From assembly GCF_900119085.1 (NCBI RefSeq), contig NZ_FPIQ01000002.1, positions 62,001-126,000 on the forward strand: DNA of 64,000 bases. Direction: 5' to 3'. Both the position numbers and the translations under genes were made by a program. Every line of letters begins with the position of its first letter. Position 1 is the first letter of the stretch. The DNA comes from Nitrosovibrio sp. Nv17 (GTDB taxonomy: Bacteria > Pseudomonadota > Gammaproteobacteria > Burkholderiales > Nitrosomonadaceae). The notes below the pieces were generated by a model, which was not told the DNA's origin, ran no database searches, and was given only the letters and a program-made list of their open reading frames with translations. Below, piece by piece: positions 26,847 to 33,967 of this stretch.

Positions 26847-27117
26847 ATATGATGGGAAATGGCCGCATGCGGTAGGCGCGATAGTCCATTCGTATCATTC
26901 CGAATAAGATCCTCGGCTGTGGCATGAATTCGATGAAATCATTACACATCTCGGCGGGGGCATTCTGCAATGGCTCCATAACTCTTTGATCAGGAGGAGG
27001 ATGAACCATTCTTCCCGTGATGGCATGTTAATTGCTTATTCTTCTGCTGGCTGCCGGTGCACGAGCGGCACGAGCTTTCGTGCCAGGTGAACGGAGTCTG
27101 CAGAATGGAGAAGCGGA

Positions 27118-27570
27118 ATGGAGAAGCAGGCGATGCGGATGCGCGTTTTCGTTTTCATGGTGGTCGTCATGCTGTCCGGTCTGGCCGGATGCCGGGGTCT
27201 GCCTCCCTCGGTCCCCGTATCCGGCTCCCGGGTGCCGATCGAGGGGGCCATGGGGAGCGAGGTGGCCGTGGTGACGGAAGTGGGCGACGCCGCCCGGAAG
27301 GCGGCGAAGGGGTATTCGATGTGCGTCTGGTCCGCTGCCGAGAAGATGAGACTGGGATCGTCCGACGTGCGCCTCGTGGTGGAAACCGCCGAGGGTACCT
27401 GCAAGAAGAACGCGCAGCGCCTGCATGCAGCGCTGGAGGCGGACAGGGTCGATTACGCGTTCGCGCGATCCTACGTCGATACCATCGTGGAGAATGCCCG
27501 CACCGAAGCGCTGGCGCAGGTGTTGCGCGCCAACGCGCGCGAGACCCGGGCACGGGAGGCGCGGCGCTAG
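27118..27570 (+). CDS. Hypothetical lipoprotein
   Basis: The 150-residue precursor has an N-terminal hydrophobic signal with lipobox LAGC (C25) and a mature part of mainly helices (KKNAQRLHAALEADRVDYAFARSYVDTIVENARTEAL). The family is not recognised. The ATG at 27118 follows GAGAAGCGGA; ATG 27133 is an alternative with GGAG nine bases away. A 7-bp hairpin (GGCACGA/TCGTGCC at 27067-27084) lies in its leader. The gene is divergent from the PEP-CTERM cluster and convergent with copB. Confidence 0.72.
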   Translation: MEKQAMRMRVFVFMVVVMLSGLAGCRGLPPSVPVSGSRVPIEGAMGSEVAVVTEVGDAARKAAKGYSMCVWSAAEKMRLGSSDVRLVVETAEGTCKKNAQRLHAALEADRVDYAFARSYVDTIVENARTEALAQVLRANARETRAREARR

Positions 27571-27592
27571 GGTGCGCGGGCGCGCATGCCTT

Positions 27593-28405
27593 TCAGAACC
27601 ATAGCCGCGCTCCCGCCACGAGGCGGATCTGGCTGGGGCTGCCGCCGTCCGCGCGCACCATGTCGGCCGTGCCGAAGAAGCTGTGGTCGAACGAAAAGCC
27701 GACGTATGGAGCGATGTGTCGGTTGATCTCGTAGCGCAGGCGCAGGCCGAACTCGATGTTGTTCAGGCCGCTGCCGGTCGTGAACCGCTCCACCTTCTGG
27801 ATCGCGGCGTGCGCCTCGATGCGCGGCTGCAGGATGAGCCGTTGCGTCAGCAGAAAATCCCGCGACGCCCCTACGCGTACCGATACATCGCCCTCGTGGC
27901 TGATGAACAGGGCCGACTCGATCTCGTAACGGTAGGGGACCAATCCCTGGAATCCGATCACGGCGTGGGCACGGGCGACGTTGCGGCCCCTGAAGGTCTG
28001 GGTCTCGCCGCGCACCCCGATCTGGAAGTCGTAGTACTTGCCGATGAAGCGGCCATAGAGCAGCTGCAGGTCGATGTCGTAGTCGGCCTTGAAGGCGGTG
28101 TTGCGCTCGCCTTCGCTCTTGATCCAGACGCGGTTGAAGTCGCCGCCGTACCAGCCCTGCATGTCCCAGCGGAAGTCGCTCTCGCCGTGCTTGGGCCGGT
28201 ATTCGAGCACCTCGGCGCGCAGCAGGCCGTAGCGGTGCTCGTCCTCCACGGGGCTGTGCCAGCCTGGCGGCAGCGGCCGATACGCCGGCGCAGCGGCAGG
28301 ACCTGCATCCCGTGCATTCGCCGCGACGCAGGTGCCCGTCAGGGCGGCCAGCAGGACCGCGGCGCAGCATGTCCGGAAGCGGGCGGCGGGTGGGTCGGGG
28401 CTCAA
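27593..28405 (-). CDS. copB: Copper resistance protein B (outer membrane)
   Basis: The product (270 residues from a TTG start) has a signal peptide (CCAAVLLAALTGTCVAANA) and the CopB beta-barrel signature: AEVLEYRPKHGESDFRWDMQGW, then YGRFIGKYYDFQIGVRGE and the C-terminal NRHIAPYVGFSFDHSFFG, ending in Trp-Phe. CopB is an outer-membrane protein that works with periplasmic CopA in copper sequestration. The proposed TTG at 28405 overlaps the copA stop (TTGA), giving coupled translation; no ATG lies close by in frame. The N-terminal Met/His-rich region found in many CopB proteins is missing, so this is a short version. Confidence 0.85.
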   Translation of the reverse strand: MSPDPPAARFRTCCAAVLLAALTGTCVAANARDAGPAAAPAYRPLPPGWHSPVEDEHRYGLLRAEVLEYRPKHGESDFRWDMQGWYGGDFNRVWIKSEGERNTAFKADYDIDLQLLYGRFIGKYYDFQIGVRGETQTFRGRNVARAHAVIGFQGLVPYRYEIESALFISHEGDVSVRVGASRDFLLTQRLILQPRIEAHAAIQKVERFTTGSGLNNIEFGLRLRYEINRHIAPYVGFSFDHSFFGTADMVRADGGSPSQIRLVAGARLWF

Positions 28406-30246
28406 GGATGGCCGTCCGCGGGTGGATCCGAGACGTGCACGATACGGAACATTCCGGTTTCCATGTGCAGCAGCAGATGGCAATGGAAGGCCCAATGTCC
28501 GGGGGCGTCGGCAGTGATGGCAACGGAGATGCGCTCGGCGGGCTTGACGAGGACGGTGTGCTTGCGCGGCAGGTATGCGCCCGCGCCATTCTCGAGGTGC
28601 ATCCACATGCCGTGCAGGTGCATGGTGTGTTCCATCATGGTGTCGTTCACGAAGGTCCAGCGCAGGCGCTCGCCGTGGCGGAAGCGGATCGGCTCCCGGG
28701 CCTGGGAGAATTTCCTGCCGTCGAACGACCAGATGAAGCGCTCCATGTGCCCGGTCAGGTGGATCTCCAGCTCACGTTCCGGTTCGCGCTGATCCGGGTA
28801 GGGAGCGAGGCTCCTCAGGTCGCGGTAGGTCAGCACCCTGCGCCCGTCTTCTCCCAGCCCGATGCCGGGCTCGTCCAGCCGGGTGCGCGTGAAATCCGGT
28901 ATGGTCTGGTTGCCCGGGCCGTGATCGTCGGGTCCGTGCGGGACGAGGCCATCCTCCCGCGTCGCGGCAGGGGCGGGGGCCGACCCATGCCCGGTCGGCG
29001 CGCCGGGAAGGGGATGGCCGGCATGTCCGGCATGGTCGGCATGCATGATTTCCGCGTCATGCGCGTCGTGCGCACCGTGGCTGCGCATCCCCATGTCCGC
29101 CATGGTGCGCACCGGGCGCGGCCGCCGCGCCGGGATCTCCCCGCGCATGCCCGGCCGCGGGGCGAGCGTGCCGCAGGCGTAGCCGCTGCGGTCCAGCGTT
29201 TCCGCGAAGAGGGTGTAGGCGCGGTCCTCGGCGGGCTCGACGACCACGTCGTAGGTTTCGGCGGGGCCGATGCGGAACTCGTCCACCTCGACCGGCTGCA
29301 CGTTCTGGCCGTCTGCCTGCACCACCGTCATGCGCAGGCCGGGGATGCGCACGTCGTGGAAACTCATCACGCCCACCTGGATGAAGCGCAGGCGCACGCG
29401 TTCGCCGGGGCGGAACAGCCCGGTCCAGCTGGACTGCGGCGGCAGTCCGTTCATCAGGAAGGTATAGGCGGCGGCGGTCACGTCGGCGAGGTCGGTCGGG
29501 TCCATGCGCATGTCGGCCCACATCAGGTAGTCGCCGAAGGCGGCATGCCACCCTTTTCTGCCTATGTCGCGGGCGAGATCGGCCAGGGTGCGTTTCTGGT
29601 AGTTGTAATACCCCGACTGCTTCTTCAGCCGTCCGATCATGCCCGCCACCGGGGTGTGGCTCCAGTCGGACAGCATGACCACGTACTCGCGGTCGCAGCG
29701 GACGGGATCGGGCGCGATCGGCTCCACGATCAGGGGTGCGTAGGCGCCGGCCTGCTCCTGGCCCATGGAGTGGCTGTGGTACCAGTAGGTGCCGCTCTGT
29801 CGCAGCGGGAAGCGGTAGACGAAGGTCTCGCCAGGGGCGATGCCCGGAAAGCTCACGCCCGGGACGCCGTCCATTTCCGCCGGCAGCAGGATGCCGTGCC
29901 AGTGGATCGAGGAGGATTCCCGCAGCAGGTTGGTGACGCGCAGCGTGACATCCTGCCCCTCGCGCAGGCGCAGCAGGGGTCCGGGCACCGTGCCGTTGAC
30001 CGTGATCGCGGTCGTCTTCCGGCCGCCGATCCGGAACGGAGTCTCGGCGATGACGAGGTCGATGGTGCGTCCACTCAGTTCCGGCGGCTGCGTCGGGTCG
30101 GCCCGATCGGGATAGGCATAGGCAGGCAGGATGTTTTCGAAGGCCGTCAGCGCGCCCAGGGTACCGGCGCGCCTGAGCCAGGCGCGCCGCGAGGGAGAGG
30201 AGAGCATCCTTTCATGGGTGACGCCGGCACGTGGCTCCCGGGACAT
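28402..30246 (-). CDS. copA: Multicopper oxidase, copper resistance protein A
   Basis: The 614-residue protein has a twin-arginine-like signal (SRRAWLRRAGTLGAL) and three cupredoxin domains. Copper ligands are visible: HWHG (115-118), HSHS (157-160), the C-terminal HTMHLHGMW and the type 1/trinuclear motif HCHLLLHMETGM. A His/Met/Asp-rich insertion at about 390-450 (MADMGMRSHGAHDAHDAEI and following) probably binds extra copper. CopA oxidises Cu(I) in the periplasm. It is followed directly by copB. No cusRS/copRS two-component genes are present; the GlxA-like regulator upstream is on the same strand with only a 7-bp gap. Confidence 0.95.
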   Translation of the reverse strand: MSREPRAGVTHERMLSSPSRRAWLRRAGTLGALTAFENILPAYAYPDRADPTQPPELSGRTIDLVIAETPFRIGGRKTTAITVNGTVPGPLLRLREGQDVTLRVTNLLRESSSIHWHGILLPAEMDGVPGVSFPGIAPGETFVYRFPLRQSGTYWYHSHSMGQEQAGAYAPLIVEPIAPDPVRCDREYVVMLSDWSHTPVAGMIGRLKKQSGYYNYQKRTLADLARDIGRKGWHAAFGDYLMWADMRMDPTDLADVTAAAYTFLMNGLPPQSSWTGLFRPGERVRLRFIQVGVMSFHDVRIPGLRMTVVQADGQNVQPVEVDEFRIGPAETYDVVVEPAEDRAYTLFAETLDRSGYACGTLAPRPGMRGEIPARRPRPVRTMADMGMRSHGAHDAHDAEIMHADHAGHAGHPLPGAPTGHGSAPAPAATREDGLVPHGPDDHGPGNQTIPDFTRTRLDEPGIGLGEDGRRVLTYRDLRSLAPYPDQREPERELEIHLTGHMERFIWSFDGRKFSQAREPIRFRHGERLRWTFVNDTMMEHTMHLHGMWMHLENGAGAYLPRKHTVLVKPAERISVAITADAPGHWAFHCHLLLHMETGMFRIVHVSDPPADGHP

Positions 30247-30253
30247 GGCGTGC

Positions 30254-31231
30254 CTATTCCGTCCGCCCTGCGCTGCGGGCGCGCAGTTCGCTTATGGTTC
30301 TGCCCGTCTTGCGGCGCAGCAGCGCGCGCAGCGTCGCACCCTCGGCGTAGCCTACCTGCCCGGCGATGCGGTCGATGCTGTCGTGGCTCGTCCTCAACAG
30401 GTGCATGGCACGTTCGATGCGCAAATCCTGGAAATAGGCGAGCGGGGATTTTCCGAGAACCGCCCGGAGCCGGCGGGACAGCGTCCTTTCGCTGGTGCCG
30501 GCTGCCGCCGCGGCTTTCGTCAGGGAGAAGCGCGTGCCCAGCCCGTCGCGCGCCCACTGCTCGAATCGCTCGACCAGCGGATCGGCGTGCGCGAGATGAT
30601 CCGGGATCGCGAACAGGCTCTGGGATGCACGCGGCTCGATCAGAAGATAGCGCGCCACCATGGTCGCGAGCGCCGGGCTGGCGCGCCGGATCAGCCAGAG
30701 CGCGAGGTCGACGTGCGCGAGCGCGGCCCCGGCGGTGACGCAGCCGGGAGCGCTGACCACCATGCGCGACTCATCCAGCCGGACTCGGGGATACCGTTCG
30801 CGGAAAAACGGTGCGAGCCACCACGAGGTCGTCGCGCCGTGTCCATCGAGCAGCGAGGTGCCCGCGAGCACGAACGTTCCGGTACAGGCGCTGCCGAGCA
30901 GCGCGCCGGCGGCGGCCCAGCGCCGCAGGAGCGGAACGGCGGCCGAGACGTCCCGATGCCGAAGCGCCGCCTGCAGCGTCTGCGGCGTCTTCGCGCCCAG
31001 GGCCGGGACCAGCGCCACGTCCGGCTGCGGACAGTGCGCCGCCGCCAGTGCCGGCACGAAAAGCCCCTGGGCGGTACGCGGGCGCCTGCGAACCCCGGCC
31101 ACCGTCACGTCGAAGCGCACGCCGGGCGTGCCGGCGGCAGCGGACAGGCCGTTGGCGACGCTCAAGGTGTCCAGGAGCGTGGAAAGCCCGGTATCGAAAA
31201 CCCCGTCGAGTGCGAGAATGTGGACGCGCAT
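30254..31231 (-). CDS. GlxA-type AraC-family transcriptional regulator
   Basis: The 325-residue protein has an N-terminal DJ-1/PfpI-like domain (HILALDGVFDTGLSTLLDTLSVAN, and the nucleophile-elbow-like GSACTGTFVLAGTSLLDG). Two C-terminal AraC helix-turn-helix motifs (TKAAAAAGTSERTLSRRLRAVLGKSPLAYFQ and IDRIAGQVGYAEGATLRALLRRKTGRT) follow. It sits divergently from the small monooxygenase gene at 31333, a common regulator-target layout, and 7 bp before copA on the same strand, so it may be co-transcribed with copA-copB. The start could be 31243 or 31231; neither has a clear ribosome site. Confidence 0.9.
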   Translation of the reverse strand: MRVHILALDGVFDTGLSTLLDTLSVANGLSAAAGTPGVRFDVTVAGVRRRPRTAQGLFVPALAAAHCPQPDVALVPALGAKTPQTLQAALRHRDVSAAVPLLRRWAAAGALLGSACTGTFVLAGTSLLDGHGATTSWWLAPFFRERYPRVRLDESRMVVSAPGCVTAGAALAHVDLALWLIRRASPALATMVARYLLIEPRASQSLFAIPDHLAHADPLVERFEQWARDGLGTRFSLTKAAAAAGTSERTLSRRLRAVLGKSPLAYFQDLRIERAMHLLRTSHDSIDRIAGQVGYAEGATLRALLRRKTGRTISELRARSAGRTE

Positions 31232-31332
31232 GGCGGGAATCATACCAAAATTGTCGATTCCGCCACTTTCAAAGTGTATCCGGCTTCCCTACAGTGATGC
31301 CTCGTTCATTCAACTTCAGGGGAGGCACGGAA

Positions 31333-31635
31333 ATGGTGACAGTGGCGCTTTGGGTGCGATTGGAAGCGAAGCCCGGCAAGGAGGCCGAGGTCGAGGGTTT
31401 TTTGCGGCAGGCGGTCGAGCTTGCAGATCAGGAGACGACGACGCCCGTCTGGTTCTCGCTGCGACTGGGCGCTTCCACGTTCGGAATCTTCGACGCCTTT
31501 GACGACGAGGCAGGGCGTACCGCGCACCTGTCCGGACCGATCGCGGCGGCACTCATGGCCCGAGCCGCGGATCTGCTCGCGGAGGCGCCGCGGATCGAGC
31601 GTGTCGACGTACTCGGGGCCAAGCTGCCGGGCTAG
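31333..31635 (+). CDS. Antibiotic biosynthesis monooxygenase (ABM/YgiN-like) domain protein
   Basis: The 100-residue protein has the dimeric alpha-beta barrel ABM pattern: VTVALWVRLEAKPGKEAEVEGFLRQAV, then PVWFSLRLGASTFGIFDAFDDEAGRTAHL, then VDVLGAKLPG. Such proteins act as quinol monooxygenases or small-molecule-modifying enzymes. A good ribosome site (GGAGG, seven bases) supports the ATG. It is divergent from the GlxA-type regulator (102 bp between start codons), which probably controls it. Its last four bases overlap the end of the converging stress-protein gene. Confidence 0.88.
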   Translation: MVTVALWVRLEAKPGKEAEVEGFLRQAVELADQETTTPVWFSLRLGASTFGIFDAFDDEAGRTAHLSGPIAAALMARAADLLAEAPRIERVDVLGAKLPG

Positions 31636-32105
31636 GTGTGTACGGCATCCTGCCGCTCGGGCTTGACCGCGAGCACCGGGCAGGCGGCGTGCCGCACCAC
31701 ATACTCGGCGATGCTTCCCAGGGTCAGGCGATTCCAGCCGGTGTAGCCGTGCGTGCCGAGCACCAGCAGATCGGCATGGTGCTCGGCGGCGGCGCGCACG
31801 ATTTCCCTCCCGGTGGGCCCTTCGGCAAAAAGGGTCTCGGTTTCCATCTCCAGGGATGCCGCCAGATCCGCGAGGGCATCCTTGCCGGCCTGCCGGGTCT
31901 TGCCCAGGCTTGCGTCCACCCACTGCTCGAAACCCGGGGTGAAGTAGTAGGGGGAGGGCACCATCCATCCGCTGGGCTCGAAGACGTGCAGGAGGGTGAG
32001 GCGCGCGCCCAGGGCCCGCGACAGCGACACGGCGTGGCGTACCGCTCCTTCCGAGGCGTCCGAGAAATCGGTGGCGAGGATGATGTGGCGGATGAGCGGA
32101 TCCAT
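31632..32105 (-). CDS. Universal stress protein (UspA family)
   Basis: The 157-residue protein has the Usp fold, with IRHIILATDFSDASEGAVRHAVSLSRALGARLTLLHVFEP at the start. The ATP-binding G-2x-G-9x-G-S/T type motif is GTHGYTGWNRLTLGSIAEYVVRHAACPVLAVKP. It is thus of the nucleotide-binding class. The start at 32105 has GGAGG seven bases upstream. A single domain only. Confidence 0.94.
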   Translation of the reverse strand: MDPLIRHIILATDFSDASEGAVRHAVSLSRALGARLTLLHVFEPSGWMVPSPYYFTPGFEQWVDASLGKTRQAGKDALADLAASLEMETETLFAEGPTGREIVRAAAEHHADLLVLGTHGYTGWNRLTLGSIAEYVVRHAACPVLAVKPERQDAVHT

Positions 32106-32224
32106 GGCGCACCTCCTGTCCGGGTGGGGAAACACTGCCATGGTACCGGGGATGGAGTGCGGACTCAATCCCCTTCGATCCACCGTTGCAGGACCCGCCG
32201 ATCATACTTCGGGCCCGCGTGCGG

Positions 32225-33553
32225 TCATTTCGGGTCGGGAACGAATTTCAGGACATTGCCGTTGATGCAGTAGCGCTTGTAGGTCGGTGGCGGGCCGTCG
32301 TCGAAGACGTGTCCGAGATGGATGCCGGAGCTAGCGCTGCGCACCTCGATGCGGCGCATGCCGTGCGATCTGTCGGGATGCTCGGTGACCGCGCCCTCGA
32401 TCGGATCGAAGAAACTGGGCCAGCCGGTCCCGCTCTCGAATTTGGCCCGACTCAGGAACAGGGGTGCGCCCGTGATCGGATCGACGAACGTGCCCGGGCG
32501 CTTCTCGTCCAGGTTGGTGGCGGTGAAGGGGGGCTCGGTGCCCTGCTCGAAGGCGATCCTCTGCTGCTCCGGCGAGAGCAGCTGGAACCCGAGCCACTTC
32601 CAGAAATTGGCCTTTTCGCCGTTGTAGCCGGTGTAGCGGGCCACCTCCCGTCCCTCCCTGAAGAGCACGATGGTGGGTGCGGCGAACAGGGGTTGCTCCA
32701 GCGTCCAGCCGGCGGGAGGATGGGCGCCCAGGGTGGCCACCACCGGCACGTCGGCCTGCCAGCGGCTCAGGACGTCGGCATCGAACTGCTTGCAGAACTC
32801 GCAATCCTCGGCCTCGAACACGATCAGCTGCCGTGCCGGATCCAGCCGCGCGCCGTCCAGCCCGGCCGGGGCGCGCACGGGGGTGGCGGCGGCCTGCGCC
32901 GCGGCGGGGTACTTCACCCCGGTGCCGCCCAGGCCGCAGTATCCGTCCGGGTTCTTCCGCAGGTAGTCCTGGTGGTACGCCTCCGCGGCGGTGTAGTGCC
33001 GCAGCGGCAGGATCTCGGTGGTGATGCGGCCGTATCCGGCCGCGCCGAGCGCACGCTGATAGGCGTCGCGCGTGGCGAGCGCGGCGGCCTGCTGGATTTC
33101 GTCACGGTAGTAGACGGCGCTGCGGTAGTTGCTGCCGACGTCGTTGCCCTGCCGATCCCCCTGGGTAGGATCGTGGTTCTCCCAGAATCGCGCCAGCACG
33201 GCTTCCAGCGTCACCGCGGCAGGATCGAAGCTGACCTTGACCACTTCCGCATGGTTGCGCGCCGTGGCCTTGCCGGCGCGCAGCGCTCGTTCATGCTCCA
33301 GTATCTGCTGGTAGCCCGCGCCGGGAAGATCGCCGCCGGCATAGCCGCTTTCCACGTCGACCACCCCTGCCAGTTCGCCCATGCGCTTTTCCGCGCCCCA
33401 GAAGCAGCCCATGCCCAGGACGATGGAATCGGTCTCTTGTCCGGTTGCCTGATTCGGTGCCACAGTCCTCTCCCTGGCGGAATACGCGGTGACGATCACG
33501 CCCAGTCCCAGCAGCATGGCCGCGATGGCTGCCTTCGTCCTCGTGTGTTTCAT
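32225..33553 (-). CDS. msrAB: Membrane-anchored MsrA-thioredoxin-MsrB methionine sulfoxide reductase
   Basis: The 442-residue protein has an N-terminal hydrophobic anchor or signal (about 8-24), an MsrA domain (about 43-212; catalytic C50 in GCFWG, likely resolving C206), a thioredoxin-like domain (about 240-320; CEFC at C251/C254) and an MsrB domain (about 328-440; catalytic C429 in RYCINGNVL). The MsrB lacks the four zinc-binding cysteines (SASSG replaces CxxCG). The enzyme repairs both sulfoxide epimers in the periplasm. The best-known three-domain version (PilB of Neisseria) has the thioredoxin domain first, so the order here differs. The start at 33553 has GGAGG eight bases upstream. Confidence 0.92.
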   Translation of the reverse strand: MKHTRTKAAIAAMLLGLGVIVTAYSARERTVAPNQATGQETDSIVLGMGCFWGAEKRMGELAGVVDVESGYAGGDLPGAGYQQILEHERALRAGKATARNHAEVVKVSFDPAAVTLEAVLARFWENHDPTQGDRQGNDVGSNYRSAVYYRDEIQQAAALATRDAYQRALGAAGYGRITTEILPLRHYTAAEAYHQDYLRKNPDGYCGLGGTGVKYPAAAQAAATPVRAPAGLDGARLDPARQLIVFEAEDCEFCKQFDADVLSRWQADVPVVATLGAHPPAGWTLEQPLFAAPTIVLFREGREVARYTGYNGEKANFWKWLGFQLLSPEQQRIAFEQGTEPPFTATNLDEKRPGTFVDPITGAPLFLSRAKFESGTGWPSFFDPIEGAVTEHPDRSHGMRRIEVRSASSGIHLGHVFDDGPPPTYKRYCINGNVLKFVPDPK

Positions 33554-33967
33554 CTGTCGTGCCTCCGACCCGTGCGGTCCGTGCAAATTGGACAGGCGGA
33601 AGAATCTTTGGTTCGCACGCGCATCCGGCGTGCTATGCATTCATCCTGCCTTCCCGCACGCGGCCTGCAGCCTCTATCCTACGGAATCGGCGCGCGAAAT
33701 GGAATCCGCTTTCCGGGGAAGCGCAAATGGATGCGCAGATATCGGATGCAGGATGATATGATTGGAGGCAGCCGGGGTGCGGCGAAGCATGGTTGTGCCG
33801 TTCCGTTCCGGCCGGGGGATCGGCGGCGCCCTCGGGTCTCGAATTCAATGTGACGGGGGATACGCGTCGCGACCACGGGGCGCTGCGCGCGGTATCCCGC
33901 CCGGCTTTCCCTGCAGGACGGCCGGCATGCCCGGCCTTATCTTTTTCTGGAGTCGCAGCGCCCTATC
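33554..33967. other. Divergent intergenic region between msrAB and the mrp operon
   Basis: No gene is supported. It must contain the promoters of the divergent msrAB (minus) and mrpA (plus) transcripts. The frames that cross it from either side look non-coding. No clear operator was recognised. Confidence 0.5.
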
